A stretch of DNA of 64,000 bases from Mycolicibacter heraklionensis (lineage in GTDB: Bacteria; Actinomycetota; Actinomycetes; Mycobacteriales; Mycobacteriaceae): contig NZ_LDPO01000004.1 in assembly GCF_001021505.1 (NCBI RefSeq), positions 124,001 to 188,000 on the forward strand. The letters run 5' to 3'. Made by a program: the position numbers and the translations under genes. Below, piece by piece: positions 53,854-61,479 of the stretch. Positions within the stretch are counted from its first letter, which is position 1. Each line of letters begins with the position of its first letter. A model generated the notes under the pieces. That model saw nothing but the letters and a program-made list of their open reading frames with translations. It ran no database searches and was not told the DNA's origin.

Positions 53854-54831
53854 TCACCAGAGCATGTGCACCTGCTCGGCCCAGCCGAGCAGACCGTTGA
53901 CGGCAACACTCGTCCCGTCGTCGGTGCGGATCCGACCGTCGTAGTGCCCGAAACACTGGTGGGTGCCGGGCAGCGGTGACCGGTGGTGGAACGGGGTGAA
54001 CGTCAGCTCCACCTGGTCGGAGCCGGGCGTGCGGATCGTCCACGGCCCGGCGTATTCGGGGTAATGCCAGTCCAGTTCGGCACCGATCTTGCTCAGTCGG
54101 CCGTCGACGCAGAGCGCATTCTCGGTGCTGCCGGTGCCCACCGTCCACTTGCCGCCCAGCTGCAGGCCGACCGTGTGGCCGTCGGTGGGCCCGGAGGCGG
54201 CACCCCAGTTCCATACGGTGTTGGCCGGCCAGCGGCCGCGCCCGTGGTCGAGCACACCCCATCCGCCGTCGAAGTCGTAGCTGGTGTCACCGACCCGCAC
54301 GACGCCCGACGCCGGCCGCGCGGTGTGCTTGGCGGTGTACTGGAATCTCCGCTCGCCCCACGGCACCACCACCGCCAGCGTCTCGTGTCCGGGCGGCAAT
54401 GCCACCAACAGGTCACCGGTCATGGGTCCGGCAGAGGTCTTGCAGGAGAACCGGATCCGGGTGCCGTCGGGCTCGGTGGTGAGGTCGATCGTGATCAGGC
54501 CGCGGGCGGCGGCCGGTCCGTCTCCGAGACTGGGCGGCAGGGTGATTCCCCAGCCGGCCGGGTGCAGACAGCTCCGACTCACCTCACGGCCGGAATAGTC
54601 GAAGAAGTACACATTGCTCACGCCGAGATAGTCCAGGCTCGCGACGGTCACCGCGATCAGGTGGGTGGGCGTCGTCACGCACCAGTACTCCCACCGCTTG
54701 GTGCGGCCCCACCCGCGAAGATTACTGCGGTGCAACGGGGTTCGGGTCCAGCCCACCGCGGCCGGGTTCAGCGACCCGGATGGGGTGCACAGATCGACCG
54801 GGTCGGTGATCTCGCGCTCATGGGTCACCAT
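53854..54831 (-). CDS. DUF2804-family protein
   Basis: 325 aa. Matches the DUF2804 pattern: N-terminal EITDPVDLCTPSGSLNPAAVGWTRTPLHRSNLRGWGRTKRWEYWCV, followed by beta-rich repeats (DYLGVSNVYFFDYSGREV; FDGGWGVLDHGRGRWPANTVWNWGAASG; FTPFHHRS) and HYDGRIRTDDGTSVAVNGLLGWAEQVHMLW at the end. No signal peptide or membrane segment. The fold resembles lipocalin/AttH-like barrels, hinting at lipid binding; no activity is known to me. Ends the truB-side gene run, 7 bases after truB. Confidence 0.82.
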   Translation of the reverse strand: MVTHEREITDPVDLCTPSGSLNPAAVGWTRTPLHRSNLRGWGRTKRWEYWCVTTPTHLIAVTVASLDYLGVSNVYFFDYSGREVSRSCLHPAGWGITLPPSLGDGPAAARGLITIDLTTEPDGTRIRFSCKTSAGPMTGDLLVALPPGHETLAVVVPWGERRFQYTAKHTARPASGVVRVGDTSYDFDGGWGVLDHGRGRWPANTVWNWGAASGPTDGHTVGLQLGGKWTVGTGSTENALCVDGRLSKIGAELDWHYPEYAGPWTIRTPGSDQVELTFTPFHHRSPLPGTHQCFGHYDGRIRTDDGTSVAVNGLLGWAEQVHMLW

Positions 54832-54838
54832 CGGCGAA

Positions 54839-55729
54839 CTATAGCGTTGCCGGCCGGACGACGACCACCGACTTGGTCCGTCGTCCCGAGTCCTCCAGTA
54901 ATGCGATCACTCGCCCCTCGGCGTCGGTTGCCGCGTAGATGCCGTCGATGCCTGCCGGTGCCAGCGGCCGGCCGTGACTGACGTCGAGTGCCTCGTCGAC
55001 GGTGAGGTCCCGGCGCGGAAAGGTTTGCAGGCAGGCGGCATCCAGGCTGTAGCTCAGCGCTGCACTCTCCCCCAGTTCGTCGAGGGTGCGAGCCTGGTCC
55101 AGCCCGAAGCTGCCGGCGCGGGTGCGCCGCAGTGCCCTCAGGTGCCCGCCCACTCCCAGCTCGCTGCCCACGTCACGGGCCAGTGCCCGGATGTAGGTTC
55201 CCGCCGAGCAGTCCACCTCGACGTCCAGATCGACGAACGGCTCGTCGCGCCGTACCGCCAGCAACTCGAAGCGTTCGATGCGTACCGGCCGGGCGGGCAG
55301 TTCGACGGCGCGGCCTTCCCTGGCCAGCTGGTAGGACCGCTTGCCGGCGACCTTGATGGCGCTGACCGCGGAGGGGACCTGCTCGATATCACCGCACAGT
55401 CCGGCGATTGCCGCGGCGATCTGGTCATCGGTGATGTGCGCCGCCGAAGTCGTCGCCAGCACCTCGCCCTCGGCGTCCTCTGTCGAGGTGGTTTGGCCCA
55501 ATCGGATGGTGGCGGCGTAGGACTTCTGCGAGGTGGTCAGTAATCCCAGAATCTTGGTCGCCCGTTCGATGCCGATCACCAGCACACCGGTGGCCATCGG
55601 GTCCAGCGTGCCGGCGTGGCCGACCTTGCGGGTCCCGAAGAGCCTGCGACACCGCGAAACGACGTCGTGACTGGTGATTCCGGCGGGCTTGTCGACGATC
55701 ACCAGGCCGGCCGGCGGCGGCGCGCTCAC
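54839..55729 (-). CDS. truB: tRNA pseudouridine-55 synthase
   Basis: 296 aa, GTG start. Catalytic Asp in [24 protein letters not shown] near residue 40; [20 protein letters not shown] and [27 protein letters not shown] are TruB motifs, and a C-terminal PUA-like segment follows. It isomerises U55 in the T-loop of tRNAs. Its start overlaps the pptT stop by 4 bases, giving the phosphoesterase-pptT-truB operon conserved in mycobacteria (Rv2795c-Rv2793c). Confidence 0.96.
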   Translation of the reverse strand: MSAPPPAGLVIVDKPAGITSHDVVSRCRRLFGTRKVGHAGTLDPMATGVLVIGIERATKILGLLTTSQKSYAATIRLGQTTSTEDAEGEVLATTSAAHITDDQIAAAIAGLCGDIEQVPSAVSAIKVAGKRSYQLAREGRAVELPARPVRIERFELLAVRRDEPFVDLDVEVDCSAGTYIRALARDVGSELGVGGHLRALRRTRAGSFGLDQARTLDELGESAALSYSLDAACLQTFPRRDLTVDEALDVSHGRPLAPAGIDGIYAATDAEGRVIALLEDSGRRTKSVVVVRPATL

Positions 55730-56385
55730 AGCACGATCGCCGTCAGCACCAGACCGCTCGCCACCGACCAGCGCCCGCGCAGCTCGGTCAACGGCGGCCC
55801 GGACAGCGCCGCGGGGTCGATCAGGATGCGGGAGGCAAAGGTTCCGTCGGGGTCAAAAGTGATGTGGGCATCCTCGAAGCCCAGCCACCGCCTGGTCAGC
55901 GGAAACCACGCCTTGTAGGTGGCCTCCTTGGCGCAGAACAGGATTCGGTCCCAGTGCCGGTCCTGCGGCAGCGCCTCAAGCTCGACACGCTCGGCGGGAA
56001 GGCTGACCGCGTTGAGCACGCCGTCGGGCAACACGTCATGCGGCTCGGCGTCGATACCCACCGACCGCACGTCGACGCTGCGGCCCACCACCGCGCCGCG
56101 GAAACCCGCGCAGTGCGTCAGGCTGCCGACAACGCCGTCCGGCCAAGCAGGCTCGCCCTTCTCCCCTTTGAGGATCGCGACCGGCGGTTGCCCGAGTTCT
56201 TCCAACGCCAGCCGGGCGCAGTAGCGCGCGGTGACGAATTCGTTGCGGCGTTTGGCGACCGAGCGGGCAACCAGCGGCTCTTCCTCGGGCAGTGGAGCCA
56301 GCCCGGGCGGATCGTCGTAGCGCTCGGCCCAGGCCAGCGAACCTGTCGGCGCTCCTTCGAGCACCCCGTCCAGCAGCTTGCTCAT
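55726..56385 (-). CDS. pptT: 4'-phosphopantetheinyl transferase PptT
   Basis: 219 aa. Sfp/EntD-type motifs: [29 protein letters not shown] (metal-binding Asp-x-Glu) and [29 protein letters not shown] (catalytic Glu/Lys). It loads phosphopantetheine onto acyl- and peptidyl-carrier proteins of mycolate, PDIM and siderophore synthesis; the orthologue is essential in M. tuberculosis. ATG 56385 overlaps the phosphoesterase stop by 4 bases, as in the toxin-like pptT-Rv2795c pair. The longer frame upstream is inside the phosphoesterase gene. Confidence 0.95.
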   Translation of the reverse strand: MSKLLDGVLEGAPTGSLAWAERYDDPPGLAPLPEEEPLVARSVAKRRNEFVTARYCARLALEELGQPPVAILKGEKGEPAWPDGVVGSLTHCAGFRGAVVGRSVDVRSVGIDAEPHDVLPDGVLNAVSLPAERVELEALPQDRHWDRILFCAKEATYKAWFPLTRRWLGFEDAHITFDPDGTFASRILIDPAALSGPPLTELRGRWSVASGLVLTAIVL

Positions 56386-57347
56386 CGCGCCTGCCGTTGG
56401 CGTAGCCGTTCGGCGAACTTCGCACTGGCCTCGCGCATCTCGTCGGTGATGGCGAAGTGGCCGCCGAACTCGTTGAGGTAACCGGGCGGGTACTGCGGAT
56501 CGGGCAGTATCTGGCGCAGCCACCGATGTGGCCGGCGACGACGCCATTCCCGCGGATAGCCCACCGAGACCTCTTCGAAGCGCACGCCGTCGTAGAACGT
56601 GGTGCGCGGGATGTGCAGGTGGCCATAGACCGAACACGTCGCGTTGTAACGGGTGTGCCAGTCGGCGGTTTCGACGGTGCCGCACCACAGCGAGAACTCC
56701 GGGTAGAACAGCGCGTCGCAGGGCTGGCGCACCATCGGGAAATGGTTGACCAGCACGGTCGGCGTCATCCAGTCGAGGTCTTCGAGGCGTTTGCGGGTCA
56801 CCGCGACCCGGTCGCGGCACCACGCGTCACGGGTGCCGTAGGGCTCGGGCGACAGCAGGAACTCGTCGGTGGCCACCACGTTGTTCTCCCGCGCGATGGC
56901 CAGACCTTCGGCCTTGCTCGTCGCGCCGGCCGGCAGGAAGGTGTAGTCGTAGAGCAGGAACATCGGCACGATGGTGGCGGGGCCACCCTGCTCGGTCCAG
57001 ACCGGGAAGGGGTGCTCGGGCGTGATGACGCCCATCTGGTCACACATGTCGACCAGATAGTCGTAGCGCGAGCGCCCGAATATCTGCATCGGATCCTTGT
57101 TGGTGGTCCACAGCTCGTGGTTGCCGGGAACCCAGATCACCTTGTCGAAGCATTTCCGCAGCAGATCCAGTGCCCAGCGGATCTCGTCGGTGCGCTCCGC
57201 GACGTCGCCGGCGACGATCAACCAGTCGTCCCCGGTGGCCGGATGCAGCGCCTCGGTGATCGGCTTATTGCCCAGGTGGCCGGTGTGCAAATCGGAGATC
57301 GCCCACAGGGTCGGGCCGTCTGCAGCCCTTGGCTCGTGGGTGTTCAC
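56382..57347 (-). CDS. Metallophosphoesterase, PptH (Rv2795c)-like
   Basis: About 321 aa. Calcineurin-like metal motifs in order: WAISDLHTGHLGN, VAGDVAERTDE, WVPGNHELW, LVNHFPMVRQ and SVYGHLHIPRTT. The orthologue Rv2795c is known as PptH, which removes phosphopantetheine from carrier proteins, opposing PptT. GTG 57347 gives the conserved N-terminus (NTHEPRAADGPTLWAISDLH); a minus-strand -10-like TAGGCT lies 8 bases upstream, suggesting a leaderless start. First gene of the pptH-pptT-truB operon. A KstR-like box lies over its -35 region. Confidence 0.92.
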   Translation of the reverse strand: MNTHEPRAADGPTLWAISDLHTGHLGNKPITEALHPATGDDWLIVAGDVAERTDEIRWALDLLRKCFDKVIWVPGNHELWTTNKDPMQIFGRSRYDYLVDMCDQMGVITPEHPFPVWTEQGGPATIVPMFLLYDYTFLPAGATSKAEGLAIARENNVVATDEFLLSPEPYGTRDAWCRDRVAVTRKRLEDLDWMTPTVLVNHFPMVRQPCDALFYPEFSLWCGTVETADWHTRYNATCSVYGHLHIPRTTFYDGVRFEEVSVGYPREWRRRRPHRWLRQILPDPQYPPGYLNEFGGHFAITDEMREASAKFAERLRQRQAR

Positions 57348-57376
57348 GAGGGTCGAGCCTAATAGGTGCGCAGAAT

Positions 57377-57390
57377 TAGAACGTGTTCTC
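57377..57390. promoter_or_regulatory. KstR-like operator
   Basis: TAGAACGTGTTCTC matches the KstR consensus T-N2-AAC-N2-GTT-N2-A at all but the last position; the core AGAAC-GT-GTTCT is a perfect inverted repeat. It lies in the divergent region between the PptH-like gene and the DUF3558 gene: about 30 bases upstream of the first start (over its presumed -35) and 45 bases before a -10-like TACACT (57423-57428) of the second. KstR represses cholesterol-catabolism genes, and I recall Rv2799 being assigned to that regulon. Confidence 0.65.
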
Positions 57391-57462
57391 GCCTTCGGGG
57401 CAGTGGCCGCCGCCACAACTTGTACACTCCCGGCAGAACACCGGGCGGAAGCGAGGAGTGTC

Positions 57463-58047
57463 ATGCTCACCAAACTGCGTCTGATCACCGCGTTGGGGGC
57501 GCTGGTGATGGCCGTCGTGATGGTCTGGCAACAGACACCCCCCAGCACAGACGTCGCCGGCAGGTCCGGGGTCCAGTTGCGGTCCACCGCGATGCCGCTG
57601 GCACCCCCGACTACCTCGAGCAAAGCGGTTAACATCACCAACCCACGCCCGTTCGACGCCTGCGAGGACATCCCCTACGACGTCATCGCGCAGTTGGGGC
57701 TGGCGTTCACGCCGCCCAAGCCGGTCGAGGGCGTGCGCTGCGAATTCGACGCCGGCAACTACCAGATGGCCGTCGAGACCTACGTCTGGCGCAGCTACGA
57801 CGAGTCCATCCCGGCCGATGCGATCGAGATGGACATCAACGGGCACCGGGCGGCGCAGTACTGGGTGATGAAGCCCACCGAGTGGAACAACCGGTGGTGG
57901 TTCTCCTGCATGGTGGCGTTCAAGACCAGCTACGGCCTGATCCAGCAGTCGCTGTACTACTCGCCGGTGTACTCCAGCCCGGACGTGGACTGCCCCACCG
58001 AGAACCTGATGCGCGCCCACCAGTTGGCTCCGCACTACAAGTACTGA
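57463..58047 (+). CDS. Exported/membrane-anchored DUF3558-like protein (Rv2799-like)
   Basis: 194 aa. N-terminal hydrophobic segment (LRLITALGALVMAVVMVWQ) without a lipobox, so a membrane anchor or uncleaved signal. The outer domain begins PRPFDACEDIPYDVIAQLGLAFT, the DUF3558 motif, with further Cys (VRCEFDAGN, WFSCMVAF, VDCPTEN) suggesting disulfides. A GAGGAG site precedes ATG 57463. It is followed 5 bases later by a CocE-like hydrolase gene, the Rv2799-Rv2800 order, downstream of the KstR-like box. Function unknown. Confidence 0.83.
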   Translation: MLTKLRLITALGALVMAVVMVWQQTPPSTDVAGRSGVQLRSTAMPLAPPTTSSKAVNITNPRPFDACEDIPYDVIAQLGLAFTPPKPVEGVRCEFDAGNYQMAVETYVWRSYDESIPADAIEMDINGHRAAQYWVMKPTEWNNRWWFSCMVAFKTSYGLIQQSLYYSPVYSSPDVDCPTENLMRAHQLAPHYKY

Positions 58048-58052
58048 CCTGC

Positions 58053-59696
58053 ATGGCGAGTACCTCACCCCGTTTCGCCGACGCCATCGTCAATCGGGCG
58101 CTGCGGCGGCTGCCGCCGCCCACCACCGGCTACACCGTGCGCCGGGAGCACATCCCGATGCGCGATGGGGTCCAGCTGCGCGCCGACCACTATCAGCCGA
58201 CCGGCAACGTGGCCGGCACCCTGCTGGTGCGCTGCCCCTACGGCCGCAAATTTCCGTTCTCGCTGGTGTTCGCTCGGATGTACGCCGCCCGCGGGTACCG
58301 GGTGATTCTGCAGAGTGTGCGCGGCACCTTCGGCTCCGGTGGGGTGTTCGAGCCGATGGTCAACGAGGCCGCCGACGGTGCCGACACCGTGGCCTGGCTG
58401 CGCGCCCAGCCGTGGTTCACCGGGTCCTTCGGCACCATCGGGTTGTCGTATCTGGGTTTCACTCAGTGGGCGTTGCTGGCCGACCCACCACCGGAGCTGA
58501 CCGCGGCGGTGATCACCGTCGGGCCGCACGATCTGTACCAGTCGACGTGGGGCGTCGGGTCGTTCGCGCTCAACGACTTCTTGGGCTGGAGTCACATGAT
58601 GGCCCACCAGGAGGTTCGGCCACGGATCCGTGCCGGCTTGGCGCAGCTGACCGCGCAACGCCGGGTCAAACGTGCCGCGGCTGCGTTGCCGCTGGGCTCG
58701 GCCGGCCGGGCGCTGCTGGGCGGCGGCTCCCCCTGGTACGAGTCGTGGGTTGAGCACCCCGATCGCGATGACCCGTTCTGGGACCGCTTGCGTCACCCGG
58801 TGGCGCTGGAGCGGACCCAGGTGCCGGTGCTGCTGCTCAGTGGCTGGCAAGACCTGTTCTTGGATCAGACGCTGGCTCAGTTCGCGACACTGCGCGACCG
58901 GGGAGCCGAGGTTGCGCTGACCGTCGGCCCGTGGACCCACACCGAGATGCTGACCAAGGGATTGCGCACTGTCACCGCGGAATCCCTGGACTGGCTCGAC
59001 ACTCATCTGGCCGGCGCGGACGGGCCGTCGCGAACCAGCCCGGTCCGCGTCTACGTCACCGGCGGCGGGGGCTGGCGTGAATTTCCGGACTGGGCCCCCG
59101 AACCGACCGGCCGAAGCTGGTGGCTGCAGACCGGCGGGCGGCTGGCCGACTCACCCGTGGCCGACGGTGCGACCGACTCGGCCAGCTTCAGCTATGACCC
59201 GGCCGATCCCACGCCGACGGTGGGCGGGCGGCTGCTCGCCCCCGGCGGCGGCTATCAGCGCGACGACGCGCTGGCGCGCCGTGCCGACGTGCTGACCTTC
59301 ACCGGGGAGCCCCTGACCGAGGATGTCTACGTCTTCGGCAGCCCGGTGGTGGAGCTGGCGCATTCCAGCGACCACCCGCATGTCGACGTGTTCGTCAGGG
59401 TCAGCGAGGTCGACGGTCGCGGACGCTCACGCAATGTCAGTGACGGCTACCGTCGGTTGGACCAGAACACTGGCACGGTTCGTATCGACCTGGACCAGAT
59501 CGCCCACCGTTTTGCGGCCGGCTCTCGCATCCGGCTGCTGATCGCCGGCGGCTGTCATCCCCGGTTCGCCCGCAACCTGGGCACCGGCGAGCCCGCGATC
59601 AGCGGCGCCGCCGCGCGACCGGCAACTCACACGGTGCGGCTGGCCGGCTCACGGTTGCTGCTGCCCGCGGACCGCCGAGACCGCCTTGACCAGTAG
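58053..59696 (+). CDS. CocE/NonD (X-Pro dipeptidyl-peptidase S15-like) hydrolase
   Basis: 547 aa. Alpha/beta hydrolase core with oxyanion RCPYGRKFP, RGYRVILQSVRGTFGSGGVFEP, nucleophile elbow GTIGLSYLGFTQW, then LLLSGWQDLFLDQTLAQF (Asp) and TVGPWTHTEM (His). The C-terminal jelly-roll domain (LTFTGEPLTEDVYVFGSPVVELAHSSDHPHVDVFVRVSEVD) is typical of the family. It cleaves esters or amides; the substrate is unknown. No obvious signal peptide. Transcribed with the DUF3558 gene. The last 48 bases overlap the convergent lipoprotein gene. Confidence 0.92.
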   Translation: MASTSPRFADAIVNRALRRLPPPTTGYTVRREHIPMRDGVQLRADHYQPTGNVAGTLLVRCPYGRKFPFSLVFARMYAARGYRVILQSVRGTFGSGGVFEPMVNEAADGADTVAWLRAQPWFTGSFGTIGLSYLGFTQWALLADPPPELTAAVITVGPHDLYQSTWGVGSFALNDFLGWSHMMAHQEVRPRIRAGLAQLTAQRRVKRAAAALPLGSAGRALLGGGSPWYESWVEHPDRDDPFWDRLRHPVALERTQVPVLLLSGWQDLFLDQTLAQFATLRDRGAEVALTVGPWTHTEMLTKGLRTVTAESLDWLDTHLAGADGPSRTSPVRVYVTGGGGWREFPDWAPEPTGRSWWLQTGGRLADSPVADGATDSASFSYDPADPTPTVGGRLLAPGGGYQRDDALARRADVLTFTGEPLTEDVYVFGSPVVELAHSSDHPHVDVFVRVSEVDGRGRSRNVSDGYRRLDQNTGTVRIDLDQIAHRFAAGSRIRLLIAGGCHPRFARNLGTGEPAISGAAARPATHTVRLAGSRLLLPADRRDRLDQ

Positions 59697-60383
59697 GTCT
59701 GACATCAGCCGCTGCGGATCCAACTGCGCATCCGCACTGCCCATGACGACCACCGACGTTCGTTGGTCGAGCGCCGCCGTGTACAGATAGTCGGGGTCCT
59801 CCTCGGGGTCCGCCACGCTCAGCTTCACCCCGGTCGTGGTGGCGCCGGCAATGGCGGGTGCCGCGATACGCTCCACGGTCCCGGTCGCCTCCGGCGAACC
59901 GGACAGCGAGATCCGGTCACAGCCGTCCGGATCAGCCGCAGCCACAATGGGATTGGGTGATCGCAAGGCCACGACGTACATGTTGCCCTGGTCTCCCTGC
60001 CCGATCACGCCGGCAGCTTCGGTGCCGACCGTTGGATCGACATACGGCGGGATAACCACCGAGCGGCACTGCGGCGGGTCGACCTGGGCGTCGGTGAACG
60101 CGGCGACCGCGGACCCGTCGATGTCGGACTGCCCCAGTGTCTTTGCCGGGTGCGCCTGCGGCGTGAAGCCCTGCGGAAAGTCGTTGGAGACGGCGTCGAC
60201 TCGTGAGATGTCGTACGGCGCCGGGCTCGGCTCAGCGGCGGGCGGCTGGGACGCAACCGGCCCGGCCGGGGCGACTTCGGCACTGGTACCGCACCCGGCG
60301 AGGGTTGCCCCGACGCCGAGTGCGGCCAGCAGTGCCAGCCCATTCCGGGTAGCACGCAGCCCACCGCGGTCAAAGGCCGACAT
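59649..60383 (-). CDS. DUF5642-like lipoprotein
   Basis: About 244 aa. Lipoprotein signal with lipobox (RNGLALLAALGVGATLAGC). After a Pro/Ala linker comes PYDISRVDAVSNDFPQGFTPQAHPAKTLGQSDIDG, the start of DUF5642-type domains of mycobacteria, with Cys in PPQCRSVV and DGCDRISL. Extracytoplasmic, function unknown. ATG 60383 is 5 bases after the stop of the Trp/His-rich peptide gene, so the two form an operon. Convergent 48-base overlap with the CocE-like gene. Confidence 0.8.
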   Translation of the reverse strand: MSAFDRGGLRATRNGLALLAALGVGATLAGCGTSAEVAPAGPVASQPPAAEPSPAPYDISRVDAVSNDFPQGFTPQAHPAKTLGQSDIDGSAVAAFTDAQVDPPQCRSVVIPPYVDPTVGTEAAGVIGQGDQGNMYVVALRSPNPIVAAADPDGCDRISLSGSPEATGTVERIAAPAIAGATTTGVKLSVADPEEDPDYLYTAALDQRTSVVVMGSADAQLDPQRLMSDLLVKAVSAVRGQQQP

Positions 60384-60388
60384 CTCGA

Positions 60389-60712
60389 TCACCACCACCA
60401 CCACCAGCGGTGCCAGAAGTGGTGATGACGCCACCAGTGGTGCCGGCCCCACTGCGGCATGGGCGCCGAGCGCCAGTCGGTGGCGAACACGGTATCGGCC
60501 GGTGCGCGATCGATGGCGACGCGATTCCCGACCGCGGCCGGGAGCCCGAGCGGGGTCCCGGCCATGTGGACCGCCGCGGGCGGTTGTGCACCGACCTCCC
60601 CCGGGGATGCCTGCGCCGGGCCCGCGGCGCCGACCAACAGCGCACCGGCGACGGTGCCGGCACTGATCGCTCCGGCGGCCACGCGTCGGCACGAATTGCG
60701 TGAAATCAACAT
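60389..60712 (-). CDS. Small exported protein with Trp/His-rich C-terminus
   Basis: 107 aa from ATG 60712. A Sec signal peptide (RNSCRRVAAGAISAGTVAGALLVGAAGPAQAS) precedes a mature peptide of about 75 residues. The final 20 residues are almost only Trp, His, Arg and Phe, ending in five consecutive Trp (TGG repeats, 60392-60406). Possible roles are metal binding or membrane/envelope association; none is shown. I know no named family. It precedes a lipoprotein gene by 5 bases. An alternative GTG-like upstream frame to 60772 lacks the signal at its start. Confidence 0.7.
   Translation of the reverse strand: MLISRNSCRRVAAGAISAGTVAGALLVGAAGPAQASPGEVGAQPPAAVHMAGTPLGLPAAVGNRVAIDRAPADTVFATDWRSAPMPQWGRHHWWRHHHFWHRWWWWW
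60392..60406 (-). repeat. (TGG)5 tract encoding the terminal Trp run
   Basis: Five TGG codons immediately followed by the TGA stop of the 107-aa exported protein gene. A three-base unit changes the tail length in whole codons, so slippage would alter Trp number without frameshift. Confidence 0.8.
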
Positions 60713-61157
60713 GATTTCCTCCCTCGTCAAGATTCCCGAATCATCTTGATATTCGGAGAGTAGCACCGGCACGAGTGCTCAACAACGGTCTGATTGACAA
60801 TTTTTTTGTGTGCCGGATATTTCGCACCAGACGCGCCACATCCGTGTAGAAGACGTCTATATATGCAGCTCAAAACCCATCTACTGATCTACTGACCCAC
60901 TGATTCACGGAGGTCCGTATTTAATGGAATCATCACCGATAGAGCTCATCTAACATTTCTTTAATCTTGTATAGATAATGGCGCGAAGAATTGCCACACC
61001 GTGGCTTTGTGCGCATCCGACCGGTGAGCGGGCCCCTGCGCGACGCCATCACCGGGGCGAGGGCCCGCTTAGGCCGCTCTGGTCTTACCCGACGGGTGAC
61101 GGGCTACTCTGGCGTTAGTACCAGGGTGAGGTTCCACCGCAACCGAAGGTCCACACG
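60713..61157. other. AT-rich intergenic region
   Basis: No protein gene supported. Bases about 60760-60985 are markedly AT-richer than the surroundings (runs such as GACAATTTTTTTGTG, CTATATATGC, TTTAATCTTGTATAG), unusual in this genome. The left part must hold the promoter of the Trp/His-rich gene; the right part a possible small RNA (60981-61068) and the promoter of the 61158 gene. Confidence 0.6.
60981..61068 (+). ncRNA. Possible structured small RNA
   Basis: A -10-like GATAAT (60974-60979) precedes GC-rich sequence with two foldable units. The first is GCCAC-N3-GTGGC (60993-61005), extendable by an outer GCGC/GCGC pair. The second is a GCGGGCCC/GGGCCCGC stem (61028-61035 with 61061-61068) that can nest CCCC/GGGG. 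No open frame fits. It could equally be a 5' leader of the 61158 gene or a terminator. Expression is unknown. Confidence 0.25.
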
Positions 61158-61466
61158 ATGAGCGCTGCCAGCGATTCCCTCAATAACCGCAGTTTCAGCG
61201 CCCCGGCCACCGGCTGGGCACCGCCACGCGAGACGGGAATGAAGCCGACGGAGCCGATTCCGCTGCGTCAAACCCGGACCCGCCGCACCGTCGATCTGTC
61301 GCCGGCTCAACATCGCGGGCTCGACCTCTGGCAGCGCGATGCCGCCGACCGAGTGGGATGCGCTCGCATCACCGGGCAGGAAGTCATGACGGCGCTGATC
61401 GATCAACTGCTCGCCGACCCGGAACTCTCAGCGCAGATCATTCGGACCCTGCGGTCCCGCCGGTAA
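61158..61466 (+). CDS. Small DNA-binding-like protein, unknown family
   Basis: 102 aa. The first 40 residues are low-complexity and probably disordered. Residues about 40-102 (TRRTVDLSPAQHRGLDLWQRDAADRVGCARITGQEVMTALIDQLLADPELSAQIIRTLRSRR) form a strand plus helices in a pattern reminiscent of ribbon-helix-helix or plasmid-partition accessory proteins, with a basic end. I cannot name a family. ATG 61158 follows a GAAGG site. Alone on its strand, 13 bases from the convergent lipase gene. Confidence 0.6.
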   Translation: MSAASDSLNNRSFSAPATGWAPPRETGMKPTEPIPLRQTRTRRTVDLSPAQHRGLDLWQRDAADRVGCARITGQEVMTALIDQLLADPELSAQIIRTLRSRR

Positions 61467-61479
61467 CACCCGCCGGAGG

